NCBI GenBank assembly: GCA_026182355.1
Contig: JAPFBL010000309.1
Span: 1 to 64,000 of the forward strand
Direction of reading: 5' to 3'
Length of the DNA stretch: 64,000 bases
Source of the DNA: Hermatobates lingyangjiaoensis
Lineage: Eukaryota > Arthropoda > Insecta > Hemiptera > Hermatobatidae
Position numbers and translations under genes: made by a program. The notes under the pieces were generated by a model that made no database searches, was not told the origin of the DNA, and saw only the letters and a program-made list of their open reading frames with translations. Of the stretch, positions 1 through 11,737 are shown piece after piece (position 1 is the stretch's first letter; each line of letters opens with the position of its first letter).

Positions 1-1890
1 AAATAAACTAAAAAATTTATTTTCAGAGAAAGCCAAATTTTATCAGTAAAATTTATGTTAATTTCTTTTTAAATTAATAAAATAAATAGGTAATTTAATG
101 AAATTAGCTAATTTAATAAATTTACATTATGAATGCATTATATGTATATATTATTTTTCTTGTGTTGTATGAAGCTGGACCAAACCTTGAAAAAAGATAA
201 AAATAAAAATAGTTTTAAAAAATAAGTGGTCGAAATAAGAGAATATTCATATACATACTTACATACTTATTTATATAGAGAAACCCATCCAGGGACCCAC
301 AGATTAGCGTTTATAATTTTCAAATAAGAAGAAGATATCTGCACGCTGAATTTTAAACACCAGTATAATATTTCTTTAGCAGCTTCCGATATGTTCTGAT
401 TTTTTTTTAAATTTCATAAATACTCTCTGAAGCACTTAAAATGTTTGGCAAAATATTTTAAACTATAACAATTTTTTGATAAAAATGTAAAAGTCAATTT
501 AAACAAAATATGATAGGTAAGAAATATTCATAGTTAAGTTCAATTCACAATTTTATAACAAGTTTGGCTGTTTAATTTATTTATTTCATACCTAATATTA
601 ATTTCCGTTATTGATTTATTATGATCCTAAATCAGTATAACTGGTATCGTGTTCCCAGTCTATTAGATTAAATGTAAGCCATCATTTTTGCAACTTTAAG
701 CAAAAGTTACAACCTTCCTCGTTAGCAGTAATTCTGAAATTTCCTTCAGTTAATGCTAACTTTTTTCTTTTTTTTTACAGTTACTAAAAAGAAATTCTAA
801 TGTCTACAAAATGTAGTTAAGAATAACAAATGATGTCTAGAAGTATATACGGTTCTTGAAAGGCTCTATTTCCCGATATCTATCCAACTTATTTACACCC
901 CAAGGACTATATTTTGGTATAATTACAAAATGATCCAAAACAAAAAGAGTTTTTCCATATGGTGTCCATTAGCTATTTATTACCAAAGTGTCTTCTAATT
1001 TTATTCAGAAAAGAGAACGTAGTTTTTTGGTAAAAGTTTCTAACAGAAAGTACATTACAGGACATTTCTAAAATCAGAAAATGTTTGCTTCACTTTGACC
1101 GATATTATTATTTGACCGATATAAGAGGAAGTATTGTCCTAAAAACGCAATAACTAAGCTTGTTATAATGAAAATTAATAATTTCAAAACTTCTTTCAGT
1201 TTGAAATATTAATTCTTTTTTCAGTTTGAATGGTGAAATAATACCTTATTCATTATTTAAAAAAAAAATATCTATTTAGATTTAGTAGTTCTAGAACTAC
1301 TAAAATCATGAGAAATAATGACCTAGTAGCTGGGTTTGTTTAAAGCACTTTAAAAAAATGTCTATAAGAATCTAAAGACACATTTTTGCAATACATATTA
1401 TTTCAGAAAAATTATAAAGTCCTTTCAGTTAGTTATTTCAGAGGCAAAATGTATAACATTTTTAAGGAGAATACTTTACATAAATATTCAATACAGCCTA
1501 ATATTCTTGTTGGTGTATGTTCTTTGGACATATATTACATATTATATATTTGGTGCATACATACATAGTTGTATACCGTACGGCAATAATTTTTATAAAT
1601 CACTGTAAAAAAATTATTATATGTATCCGATATATAATTATAACTTTAGAGTATGTGTTATAAGTATGCTATGACCTGTAATCATTGTAAATTCTTGTTA
1701 TATTCTCTGAACAATTTTATTTGAAGCAATATTTTCCATACCACATCTGAACGCATACATAACCATCTTCTTTTTTGATTGTACTATATAATAGTTACTC
1801 ACTAAAATTTATTTTTCAGAACTTGTGTTCGTTTTTTATTTAATTTCTCCAGTTTTCTAAACTTGTCTAAATGAAGGTCTGCTCCCAAAA
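1..1890. other. AT-rich spacer, no gene seen
   Basis: No open frame in this stretch resembles a known protein, and stop codons are dense in all frames. I see only A/T-rich unique-looking sequence with short homopolymer runs. Nothing here supports an exon or an RNA gene. Confidence 0.6.
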
Positions 1891-1893
1891 TAT

Positions 1894-2200
1894 ACTAATA
1901 TATATATATATAACTCAAAATTCGAAAAAACGATCCAAACTGGACGCAAATCAGCTCAAAAACGAAGAAAAGCATCAAACAGAGAAAGAGACACACTTAC
2001 AATCTCAAATTTTTGGATGATCCGTCTTCAGGAGAAAATAGAAAGGGTAACCAAGCATGCCGGAAACACAACGGCAGGAAACCGTCCCGGCAACCGACTA
2101 TCGGTCGGATCATCCGAAAATTCGAGTTTGTAAGTGTGTCTCTTTCTCTGTGTGTTGCTTTTCTTCGTTTTTGAGCTGATATATATATATATAATATGCT
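1894..2200. repeat. Palindromic PLE-end cassette (family 4)
   Basis: Two arms of about 78 bp, near 1953-2030 and 2103-2180, are inverted copies of each other and are bounded on both sides by (TA)n. The minus-strand reading of the left arm has the hammerhead-like start CTGAAGA followed by GGATCATCC. The right arm, on the plus strand, has GGATCATCC, GAAAATTC and GAG, then TCTCTGTGTGTTGC. A relative sits at 11363-11700, and single or damaged copies at 50215-50400 and 63300-63460. I read it as an inverted pair of PLE termini. The assignment to PLE rests on the shared architecture with cassettes elsewhere in the window that contain PLE protein sequence. Confidence 0.6.
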
Positions 2201-3410
2201 AGTATGTAATTTGAGTTTAATAAATATAATTTTCAAAAATATTTCTTGGAAGATGACAATTTAAATTTTATCGGACTACTGTAAGTTCATGGAACAGAAA
2301 TATTCACTATATACATTTGAAATATTAACAAAATTTATTCACACAGCTCAGAGAAGAATAACATTACGGGTATGCTTTAAAAAACAGTTGTAAAGATTTA
2401 AGTTTAAAAACTTATGAAACTTTATTTTATAAATCAGTTTCTTTTGCAAAGACACAGTAAAACATTAATTATTAACAAAATTTGTCAATCAAACTTGTGT
2501 TGAAAGAAAGCTTGATCTGACGTCTGAGAAATATTGAAATAAGACAAACACAGAAAGGGAGTTTACTTTGATAAAGTGCTCTAAGCCTGCTCCTAAACTT
2601 TTATTAGTTTTTTGTCCCTCCATCTACAAATCGAAAACAAATACAAGAACTCAGTTTCAAGTACAGTCTTTTGACATTTTGTTATTTAAAACAAGAGCTG
2701 TTCTTTATACTTTTTATCTTTGGTAGAACGTATTTAATTGCTACAACATACAACACATTTAATAACATATTTCAATCAGTTTTAGGATGAAATAAATTTT
2801 AAATCTGGTCAGGATTACAATGTTTTTCTTGTCAACCCTAAATACAGAATGAATCCATACAATAAATATGCTATTTTCATTGTTCTCTTTCTTTGTCTTT
2901 TATTCTTTTCTTGCATGAATTTATAAAAACTAACATATAAAAAAAAAGAAGAAAAATTTGTAGTTTTTAAAGCAATAAAAGAAGACCTTCCCCAGGAAGA
3001 AGACCCACAACACTGTTAGGTAAATCATATCATGTAAACAAATTCAATTGTAATTTTACAATATTAAATGTTTTTTATGAGTTTAACGATTCAAACGGTG
3101 AAAGAGAAAAATTTTACAAATAAATCATATAGACAATAAAATTCATAATATAGCATGGGTTTGATAAAATATAACTGATAGATTTTGCTTTGAATAACTA
3201 TAAGTTATTTCAGGTTGCCCATTTTTTGGCCTTCAATTTAATTTGAAGTTGCTAGCTACGCCTCCTTTAACAAGCAAAAATTTCTGTGTTTTTGAGTATG
3301 GATTTCAGACAAATTCAAGACAAAACTGGTTCATTCAAACTCCTGGTCACTACATGAAGAATCTCTATTAATTAGTATACTTTAACTATACTATTAGTCG
3401 AGTTATATTA
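2200..3410. other. AT-rich spacer, no gene seen
   Basis: Low-complexity A/T-rich DNA with no recognisable protein frame, RNA gene or repeat family beyond short homopolymer runs. Confidence 0.55.
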
Positions 3411-3413
3411 GGG

Positions 3414-3800
3414 ACCATGTTAGCTCAGTGGTTAACCCTTGTCTCTGAATTGGTAGGTCCGGTGTCCGATACCCACCTGTCCCCCAGTTTATTCATGAAA
3501 GAGGTGAATAAATCAGAGAACGTAGTCGGTGCTTAACGTCTGGCGTTGAACCATCGATCCCAAGTCTGTACGATGCCAGGTACTCGTTAATGATCCCTAC
3601 TCTAACTACACTTGGGTTAAGCACTTTTAAAGACTCTACATAAATGTAGAATAAAAAGGTAGAGTAGCTGGCCCATTACTAAAATGAGTGCCAAATAATG
3701 AATGAGGTGTCACCCCTAGAACAACACTAAAACGTGAAAGCGTCTTATAAGAGTGGGCGTTGGAAAACAGACAACTGGATTTATACTAACTAAACCAATT
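3414..3800 (+). repeat. tRNA-derived SINE, long copy
   Basis: The head has an A-box-like TAGCTCAGTGG (3421-3431) and a B-box-like GGTGTCCGATACC about 40 bp on, the layout of an RNA polymerase III internal promoter. The body contains GAGGTGAATAAATCAGAGAA and a CGGTGCTTAACGTC segment. The tail (GAGTGCCAAATAATGAATGA, then GAGTGGGCGTTGGAAAACA) recurs at about 51000-51090. Related heads or bodies occur at 16423-16790, 17960-18235 (minus), 22670-22985 (minus), 39367-39530, 48660-48710 and 56336-56640 (minus). It encodes no protein and would depend on a LINE for movement. Confidence 0.7.
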
Positions 3801-4630
3801 GTATAACTTTTTGGTAACGTTTTAACCAATAGTTTTAAACTAGTTTGTTATATTAGTCCATTGTATTATTAGTTTGTTATATTAGTAATAATCAAAAAAT
3901 AAATGGATATTTTGATTGAAAAAAATTACAGGTTTGATTTCATGTTTAAGCGACCCACGATTCATGCCTACTGGCAGAGTATTTCTATATTTTCACATCA
4001 ATGCTGTGGATGCTTGAGTAATTTTCAAGCAATTTTCAGAGATATATAAAAATTATCTCTTATCTTCAACAAATACCAGAATCGCTGTTACATTTCATTA
4101 TAAATTCTGTGACTTGTATAGATGAATCACAGTAACTAGGGAATTACTTGAAGTCTTGTTATCCAAGAAAAGGGAACAAGTCGACTCTTTTTCCCATCAC
4201 ACTCGGAAAGGGGGGTTGGTTTCGGATTATATAGAAGCAATTAAAGGGAAAATTCTCAGAACGTGGTATTTCAAAGAGATCAAGGTCTGACTGAGATTAC
4301 AGCTCCCTTAGTACTACTCTCTTTACATCTAGTAGGTGGGCATATATTTATTTATATAAAGATCAACATCCTTATACAATAAAAGGTTTTTTATTATTAA
4401 ACATTAATTAAGACATAATTGACTAATAAACACAAATTACATATAATAGTAATGATAATTATAATTAAATAAAAGGACATTGAGTCAATAGCAGTTAAGC
4501 AAACTACATCACAACTAGATGTTATATTACTTTTTTAAATCTCTTTATTTCGAAATTAAAATAAAGTTACACTACTATACAGACCATTACACCTATTATC
4601 ATACCAGACAGTGAAGGATGAAGCAGATCC
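3800..4630. other. AT-rich spacer, no gene seen
   Basis: No supported gene. The 4150-4330 stretch is slightly richer in G+C but has no frame I can match to a protein family. Confidence 0.5.
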
Positions 4631-4635
4631 TATTT

Positions 4636-4860
4636 TTACTTTACTATAAGTAAAGTAGAGTGATCGTGAGAAAATTCGATCTCGAGATTTTGACGGAATT
4701 ACATGTTTTGAGGTCCCAGAAGTCGTTTTATGACGTTTTTACGATGATGTCTGTGTGTGTGTGGGTGGGTGGGTGGGTGAGTGGGTGGGTGGGTGGGTGA
4801 GTGTGTTAGCATTGCTTGTTACCACGCTACGGTCCAGAATCTTTGATGGATCAAGTTGAT
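4636..4860 (+). repeat. Repeat start sharing GTAAAGTAGAGTG, with G-rich tract
   Basis: The block opens with TTTACTTTACTATAAGTAAA and GTAGAGTGATCGTGAG. The GTAAAGTAGAGTG word returns at about 6250, related ends occur near 36050 and, inverted, near 60700, where it belongs to a Helitron-like element. The exact boundary of the element here is not visible. Confidence 0.4.
4763..4800 (+). repeat. (GGGT)n tract, G-quadruplex candidate
   Basis: Eight GGG runs separated by T or TGAGT lie in 38 bp, following a (TG)n run. Spacing of one to five bases between G3 runs fits an intramolecular parallel G-quadruplex. The rest of the region is A/T-rich, so the strand asymmetry is strong. Confidence 0.75.
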
Positions 4861-6240
4861 ATTTTACACAAAAATGGGCCTCATAAAGACGAAGATCCCT
4901 TTTGATTGCGAAGAATTATGCATGATGGGAAAGTCACTTTTTTTGCCAAAAACCGTTTTTTTTAAAACATTTATTTCTCCTAAACTGATAACCCTAGAGT
5001 TTTGAAATTTTGACATTATCTTTGAAGTTACAAATCGAACAAATGAAAAATATATTCAGAATTTTAAAACAACAGGAAATATTTTTTTTTCAATAAAATG
5101 TAAAAATTTTGACTTATAATTCAATCTCAAACCTTGTGAGAGCCATACAAGCCATACTGTTTGACAAACAAGAATGAAACTATGCCTATAAATAGAAGAT
5201 TATATGGAGAATGAGTTGAGATATTTTTTTCTAATATTACATTCGCGAAAGGGGCGTTACAGTACGATTTGTGTTTTCAGAAAATGTTTTTTTGACGCTA
5301 AACGGCTCGTTAAAAAAAAATGAAAACTTGACCAAAAATGGAACAAAAAATTAGCAATTCATAAAAAAAAAATCATGAAGTTTCAATTACGGGAAAGAGC
5401 AACAACGATATAAAAACTGTTTGTTTATTCTAGACTAAGAGATCACCTGCTATACTTGTCGAATTTTTTGTATTTTTTTACATTGTTTACATTGACTTAG
5501 AAATTTTTTGAGCAAATCCACTGAGATAAAATTGATATTTATAAAGGAATAATTTAAATTGTTTATTGACTTATATGAGATGTAAGAGGAATAATATTGT
5601 GCAGGAAAATAATAACACTCACTCAGAAAAAAATCCGTATATATGTTATTTGACAAAGGGGAAGGAAAATGATCTTATTAAATACTAAGAAGCCATAAAA
5701 TTCCCAGTATATTAATTCTGTTAAAAACCAAAAATGTAAAAGATAATTCAAAATATAAATCTTTCGTTTAGAGATTAATAACTGTACTTATCGTACATCT
5801 TTAATTAACAAATCAGCTTAAAACAACATTTTCTTCGCTGTTTAAGATGTTTTTCAGAGAAAAAAAGGGTATTTTACTGTTTCAAATTTGAAAATTTTAC
5901 ATTAATATTCAATGTAGAAGGATGTCAAGTAAACGATGTAAGAAATCTACTGGCTATTTGAACAATAGCCATGTTCTCTTGTAGGATAATATTTCGTTTC
6001 AAGAAATGTTCACATTGGTTTTTCAAAAATGTTATTACTGCTGTAGTTGTACTAATGAAATTATTTGCAAATAATAAATTATTTGTGATGTACAAAAATA
6101 AGCTTATAAATTGATATGTCCTTCAATCACTATCTGTACTACCTCACGAATGCAATGCTAATAATTATATCCCATTTAGATATTTATGTCATGCTTAAAT
6201 GATACGTTATGTTTTATATGCTCAAGAAATTTGACATTGA
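4860..6240. other. AT-rich spacer, no gene seen
   Basis: No protein-like frame. One stretch (4900-5400) has a slightly less random look and may be the inner part of the repeat that starts near 4640, but I cannot show its other end. Confidence 0.45.
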
Positions 6241-6290
6241 GTTACTTATAGTAAAGTAGAGTGTAGGCCACTCCAGATTTTTTTATAATA
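6240..6290 (+). repeat. Helitron-like 5' end fragment (GTAAAGTAGAGTG family)
   Basis: TATAGTAAAGTAGAGTGTAG followed by GCCACTCCAGATTTT matches the inverted sequence at about 60690-60735 inside the element that ends with a Helitron-type terminus at 60534, and a diverged copy at 36045-36085. Only the end is recognisable here. Confidence 0.4.
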
Positions 6291-6368
6291 AATTGGTTGT
6301 TTTTATAATGTATGAATGTGGGATGGCAATGCAATTAAGAAATGAGGTAACTACTATCAATTAAATTC

Positions 6369-6522
6369 ATTACTTGTGCAATCTGTTATAGTGCCGTATT
6401 TACTCATGGTAGGGAATTTCAAAATTACGTCTCCACACAAAAGATCATTTGTGTGGAGACGTAATTTTTTAAATTCTCCATTATCAGTAAATACCACACT
6501 ATAACAGATTGCACAAGTAATA
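6369..6522. repeat. Near-perfect 154-bp hairpin
   Basis: Two arms of about 74 bp are inverted copies with few mismatches and a loop of six bases (AGATCA) near 6443-6448. The outer end reads ATTACTTGTGCAATCTGTTA and the inner stem ends in GTCTCCACACAAA. The CTCCACACAAAA word is shared with the imperfect palindrome at 29360-29522, and a CTCCACATAA variant occurs twice near 33500-33605. No protein is encoded. It could be a MITE or a PLE-end dimer. Confidence 0.75.
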
Positions 6523-8455
6523 AATTAAAAACGTCATGTTAAGCCTCAGCAGTTAATTTTTTTTATAAGTTATTTCTTATAAGCTCCAAGCTTTGTGTAA
6601 AGATGCAATTTTTAAAATTTTGCATAATTAAATTATTTAATAATATATATATTAACAGGTTGTTATAATAGGTTTTACGCGAAAGGAATTCAGAAATATT
6701 AAATCGAGCTCAAGGGAAAGGATAATAAGACGAACCTCTAGGATGTCTCAACTAATGAAAAACCTTCTTTAGGAATTTCGAATACACGAATTGAAGGAAA
6801 TTTTGTTAATGATTATAATACAAATCTGAACAGAAAGGCATATTCTAAAATTGGAAGAACGAGAGATTAATACGGAGTAATATAATCTTTGAAATAATAT
6901 GATTTTTTCATAATAAAACCAAAAATTTTCATGCTAAGGTTTCCTAAATCAACAATATTATTACTAAAATTTACGTTGAACTAAAAAATCAATTTTAGAT
7001 CTTGCAAAGTCTACTCGAGTCAAATTGTTACAATTAAAATTGTAAAGATATATTGTAAACATATATTACTCTCATTTAAGAATTTTTATTATATTAATAT
7101 CATCAAAAATGTTATTACATACTATACTACTTAAGAAATAATAAAAAAACTTAGATAATTTACCTGTAAAATTTGGGAGTACCAAAAAGGGTTATTTTAT
7201 TTTTGTCTGCTCTCTTTTCATTTGCAAACTTACGTTAGTCTCTTTATCCTCACCTATAATTATCTTCACCTATCAATAAAAATGTTTATCATTGTTTAAT
7301 AGGTTCTAGTTTTAATCAATACGCGATACCAACATCAATGGGTATTGTATAACACCAAAATATAAAGTAATTATTTTAGAAAGAGATGAGTAAAATTTTG
7401 TCATTTAAATAATTTTATAGATAATAAAAACAATTTTAAGAAAGCTCAACAAAATTAATGACGCAGTCAAGTTTTCTAGTATATTGCGGATTTTAGGCTT
7501 TGTGTGATTACCTATCGAAAGGATACCAGCATTCAGGTCCTAGTATCTGACACGAAATATGAATTTTGATAACTATATCCTCCCTCGGTTATAGAAACAA
7601 TTTATATATATATATATATATCAATTTTATTAATTTAGTCAAATAAATCATTTAAAGGCACTTAATTGTAATATTATTATAAACTTCTGCCACATCTAAT
7701 ACCTTGCCCGTGAGTCATCCCACCGGAGTGCACTTTGTTCAACTTGAAGTTTCAAACAGTTTTGTTATCACATTGAGGCTTTCCTGTATGAGTTAATAAT
7801 GGTAGTAGTCAATTAGTATCTATGGAGCTATTGCGGAAAACCAGTTTGTGTTATAATATATATATATATATAAAACAAATTTTTTTTTAATAAAATAATT
7901 TCAATAAAATAATATGTATTCGCTTATTTAATAGTATAATGGCGAATTGAATCATAAGGATATCAATAATTATTGTAAACTTTGGATGTCTAGAAAGGAG
8001 ATAAGGATGTAAATCTGAAATGGCAGCGACTAACAGAGCCTTCTCAAGGGAATTTCCATTTCCATAGGAGACTCGGCTCCTTGTCTTCCAGCATCGATCT
8101 TCTCCTCAGCCTTTCGCTTATTCCCTCATTACAGCTCACTTGCCTCTCTCCAGTTATCACGTGACTCATCCCTCTCCATTCTTAATTTTATTCTAGTTAG
8201 CGAATAATTCCACTCAAGCAACATTCATTACAAGGCAGATGTTGCTGTAGTACGGACCCATTTATTTCCAACAATTCACTGTCCTTTAGGTTTTGTAACA
8301 TCAGACTACTTTATTGCAAATTTATTTTCTAAATAGTTTAGATAAAAGGTAATGGACTGAAAATATGTATATAAACTGCTGTAAAGAAAATACCCATCGA
8401 TTATTTGTTTCTTTTTGATATTTTTATAATGAGATTTATCCTGTATGTATATACA
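6523..8455. other. AT-rich spacer with two (TA)n tracts; no gene
   Basis: Short (TA)n tracts lie at about 7601-7620 and 7856-7871. The 7985-8190 stretch is C-rich on the plus strand and stands out from its surroundings, but it has no frame or RNA fold I recognise. Confidence 0.5.
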
Positions 8456-8467
8456 CACACTTACCTA

Positions 8468-8469
<2 letters not shown>

Positions 8470-8507
<38 letters not shown>

Positions 8508-8563
8508 CATTTATATGGAGCATGCTGTAAATAAATGAATTTAACACACACACACACACACAA
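8470..8563. repeat. (CA)n microsatellites
   Basis: A (CA)n run at about 8470-8502 and a second at about 8543-8562, separated by 40 bp of unique sequence. Confidence 0.95.
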
Positions 8564-8984
8564 ATCTCACCCAATTCTTGCAGAACTAAAAACCAAACAC
8601 ATTTATCAAAAGATAAAGCTACCAATACATGTTTACTTTCACTTTTTTTCACAACGTGAAAGAGTATTTTCTGTTGCTTAGTCATTGCAGCAGTTGAACA
8701 ATTAATCAATTTGTAATGTGGAAGTGTTTCGAGAAAGGAGGACAAAGAAACTATTGCAGTTTTTATTAAAAATAGACAATTGATTAATAGTCCTTTCACT
8801 CATTCACAATAACGACACTCACTGTACACTGACAAGTGAAGACAAGTCAACTAACTGTTCAATCACAAGTCAACCAACCAACCAGACCTAAGAGCGAAGA
8901 TTCAAATTTATATATATACCAAATTCAATGACATATCAATCGTTTGATAGAATAGGTGTATTATATAATCGGGGTTTGTTCCAT

Positions 8985-9170
8985 TTTTTAGGTTCAAAAA
9001 TCAAACCTCTTTGCTGTCGTTTGGGTTTTTATAAAAACCTTTTTCATAAACAGAAGTAAGAATTTTTTGAATATGAAAATGAAATTTTCATTATTTCAAC
9101 GAACGAACAATGTTTACTTGTCAAAACCTTCAACTAGAATTTTAGTCTCTTAACTGAAATCAACTAAACT
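8985..9170 (-). repeat. PLE-end relic (family 6)
   Basis: On the minus strand, TTATGAAAAAGGTTTTTATA and AAAACCCAAACGACAGCAAA resemble the sequence at 47700-47780 (minus) and 17370-17430 (plus), where a TATGAAAAAG, A/T-rich hairpin and GAAAC sequence form a decayed hammerhead-like core. This copy is too mutated to fold convincingly. Confidence 0.35.
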
Positions 9171-10270
9171 TCACAAATATGATATAAAATGACATATGAA
9201 AGTAATGCAAATAGGAAAATATAAATAAAATTAATTTTTAATACTTCGACTCTGAGTTCTTGTCGTAAAAGAATGATTTGACAAATTGAAAATGAAATTT
9301 ATACAATGAAAAGCCAATGCTATACTGAAGCTAGTGATGAATCATATCTTTATGTGGTAATAATTAAAATACCTTTTAGAATTTCATTATTATACGTTGA
9401 GGATCTTTTCCTACTGTTTTCCCATTATACATAAGAAAGAATGTTGAAATGTTTTTATTTCTTCTATTCAAAATGAAAGTTTTAATTAGAAATAGAAAAA
9501 GAAAATTGCATACTATTTCTTGACATTATAATCTATGGGGAACGTGAATGGGATCATTTTGGTTGGTTGGTGATAGGAACCTCCAGAAATAAATTGATAT
9601 CTTAACTTTCAATCCCAACACCCATTGAAGAACAAAACAATGACGGCGTTAGTACTAAAGCACAGGGCGTCTAATTTATGTGACACCAAATTTGTTCCAA
9701 AAGGTATAAAACTAGTAAAATATATTTTGAGATTTAATAATTACCTATTAAGTTTAAAAATAATAATTCTATACTCATAAGTTCAAGGAAGAATATTAAG
9801 TCAAGAGACTAACAACTCTAAACAGTGTCTTACACCAGATAATACTAATCACCTGCAATACAGGTCCCAGACTTATATGAATGATTATCAGAACAACATA
9901 GCAGGATATATAGCGGTACAAATATAAAAATTGTTTGTAATGTAAAAAACAGTTTGAATTCATGTATTTTTTGAAGATCAAATTACCTATTAATAAATCA
10001 TCGGTATTAATGTTATATATTCAACCCCGTATAACAATTGAAATGCAGTTTATATAGGGCAAAGAATGATTAGTTGGGCCATAAATAAAGAAAAGGGAAT
10101 AAATATTTAAAAGATTTGTTGGTTCTTCATAGGTATTATCGTTTTCTTAGTAAAAAGGTTCTGTTCCTTTACATATTTAAATATATAGGTAATTCCAATT
10201 TATTTTGCATTAATTTATAATATTTATGATTGTATTTAGTAAAATAGAGATATTTTACTTTAAAAATTTG
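9170..10270. other. AT-rich spacer, no gene seen
   Basis: Short frames only, none with recognisable protein similarity. No inverted or tandem structure stands out. Confidence 0.5.
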
Positions 10271-10289
10271 ATAGTATAGGTACATAAAC

Positions 10290-10319
10290 GTACACAAAAA
10301 CACAAACACACTCACTCAC

Positions 10320-10415
<96 letters not shown>

Positions 10416-10438
10416 CACATATATATATATATATATAT
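10290..10438. repeat. Long (CA)n then (TA)n microsatellite
   Basis: About 120 bp of CA/CT-interrupted repeats (to about 10413) run into a (TA)n tract that ends near 10438. The tract abuts the PLE-end cassette that follows. Confidence 0.95.
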
Positions 10439-10439
10439 G

Positions 10440-10588
10440 TTAATATATTAACACGGAGGCCAGTAGCAGTTTGCTTCTCAACGCGAGTACTTCGCACTTC
10501 TTCCCGATGACGACGGATGTCGAAATATCGAAGTGAGTTCTGTAGTGTCTTTCTGTGTTCTTTTCTATGTGTTAAAGTACACACACAC

Positions 10589-10590
<2 letters not shown>
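10440..10590 (+). repeat. PLE-end cassette (family 3), single orientation
   Basis: A 150-bp block between (TA)n tracts has the family-3 order: hammerhead-like motif, GTGAGTT, TCTTTCTGTGTTC, then (CA)n and (TA)n. Relatives on the same plan lie at 49091-49316, 49490-49625, 41455-41660 (minus) and 43740-43820 (minus). Confidence 0.6.
10495..10535 (+). ncRNA. Hammerhead-like motif, CCGATGA variant
   Basis: The order is CACTTC (10495-10500), CCGATGA (10504-10510), GAC/GTC stem II with a GGAT loop (10512-10521), GAAA (10522-10525), TATC and GAAGTG (10530-10535). CACTTC and GAAGTG are exact complements and would make stem I. The core has C where a working hammerhead needs U in CUGAUGA, so this copy is probably inactive. 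Family-3 copies near 41530 and 43790 share the C. Confidence 0.45.

Positions 10591-10591
<1 letters not shown>

Positions 10592-10634
<43 letters not shown>
10592..10634. repeat. (TA)n microsatellite
   Basis: About 43 bp of pure TA repeats separating two PLE-end cassettes. Confidence 0.97.
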
Positions 10635-10638
<4 letters not shown>

Positions 10639-10903
10639 TATATTTAGGAAGCAGTCCTTCATTTATACAAGTTTGATTAAATAATACGCCATATTTACGG
10701 TTGATTAGTTTCCTTGTGTATTTCTCAAGGGATCTGAATAATCTTCTTGTACAAACATCTAAATTGAATAGAACATTTCCAATGGTTCCATTGTCTTTAC
10801 ATCTTGCATTTCCACTAATTTTACTATTGTCACAACAGTCACAACTAGTACTATTACTATTACTACTACTACTATTATCACAACTACTATTATCACTACT
10901 ATC

Positions 10904-10926
10904 GACATGTTTCGACTGCTCGTCAG
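10904..10926 (-). ncRNA. Hammerhead-like core, minus strand
   Basis: Minus-strand order CTGACGA, GCAGTC, GAAAC, AT, GTC. It fits the hammerhead consensus CUGANGA-stem II-GAAA, with stem III reduced to AC/GU around an AU loop and a GUC cleavage site. Stem II is only one or two base pairs. It is the mirror copy of the motif at 11061-11083. Confidence 0.5.
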
Positions 10927-11060
10927 TCATCTTCTGGATAATGAGGTTCTTTGCTGAGTTGTTGGTATTTACTGCAGTTGTAGTACGTTTACTCGTAGCT
11001 GATCAACAACTGCAGTAAATACCAACAACTCAGCAAAGAACCTCATTATCCAGAAGATGA

Positions 11061-11083
11061 CTGACGAGCAGTCGAAACATGTC
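11061..11083 (+). ncRNA. Hammerhead-like core, plus strand
   Basis: CTGACGA (11061-11067), GCAGTC (11068-11073), GAAAC (11074-11078), AT, GTC (11081-11083). ATTATC (11045-11050) can pair with GATAAT (11093-11098) as a distal stem I. The core bases are all canonical for a type I hammerhead, but stem II is minimal, so activity is uncertain. Confidence 0.5.
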
Positions 11084-11362
11084 GATAGTAGTGATAATAG
11101 TAGTTGTGATAATAGTAGTAGTAGTAATAGTAATAGTACTAGTTGTGACTGTTGTGACAATAGTAAAATTAGGGGAAATGCAAGATGTAAAGACAATGGA
11201 ACCATTGGAAATGTTCTATTCAATTTAGATGTTTGTACAAGAAGATTATTCAGATCCCTTGAGAAATACACAAGGAAACTAATCAACCGTAAATATGGCG
11301 TATTATTTAATCAAACTTGTATATATATATATATATACATTAAGTGATATATATATATATCA

Positions 11363-11691
11363 CTTAATTCAACGAAACACGATCCAAACTGGACGCAATA
11401 CGAGTTCAAAATTCAAGGAGAGTAACACACAGAGTAAGGGAACACACTAACAGACTCAAATTTTCGGGTAACCCATCTTCAGGAGAAAAGAGAAAGGGAG
11501 ATCAAGCACGTTGTAGACGCAGCGGCAAGTAACCCGTTGCGTCATTACTTAACCGCACGTTGGTTAGTTGCCCTTGCGTCTACAACGTGCTTGGTCTCCC
11601 TTTCTCTTTTATCTTGAAGACGGATTACCCGAAAATTTGAGTCTGTAAGTGTGTTTTCTTACTCTGTGTGTTACTCTTCTTGAATTTTGAA

Positions 11692-11737
<46 letters not shown>

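Larger units (their letters stand above)
10667..11320. repeat. 654-bp palindrome with 314-bp arms
   Basis: The arms 10667-10980 and 11007-11320 are inverted copies of equal length that I find almost identical (for example one base differs in the AAAATTAGTG/AAAATTAGGG region). The spacer is 26 bp. Read outward from the centre, each arm has a hammerhead-like core, then an imperfect AGT/AAT triplet array, then a segment ending in AATCAAACTTGTAT and (TA)n. Both arms hold an open frame of about 90-120 codons starting MTDEQSKHVDSSDNSS, rich in Ser and Asn from the triplet array; I do not think it is a real protein. The high arm identity suggests a recent origin or gene conversion. Confidence 0.85.

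Noticed and set aside
3414..3500. Possible functional tRNA gene
   Set aside because: A-box and B-box words are present but the sequence cannot form a full cloverleaf, and it continues into a SINE body shared by other copies.
10565..11347. Ser/Asn-rich open frames of 96-121 codons in both arms of the 10.7-11.3 kb palindrome, and Leu-rich frames on the opposite strands
   Set aside because: They come from an imperfect AGT/AAT triplet array read in both directions; the (TA)n tail is read as Tyr-Ile repeats. No domain is present.
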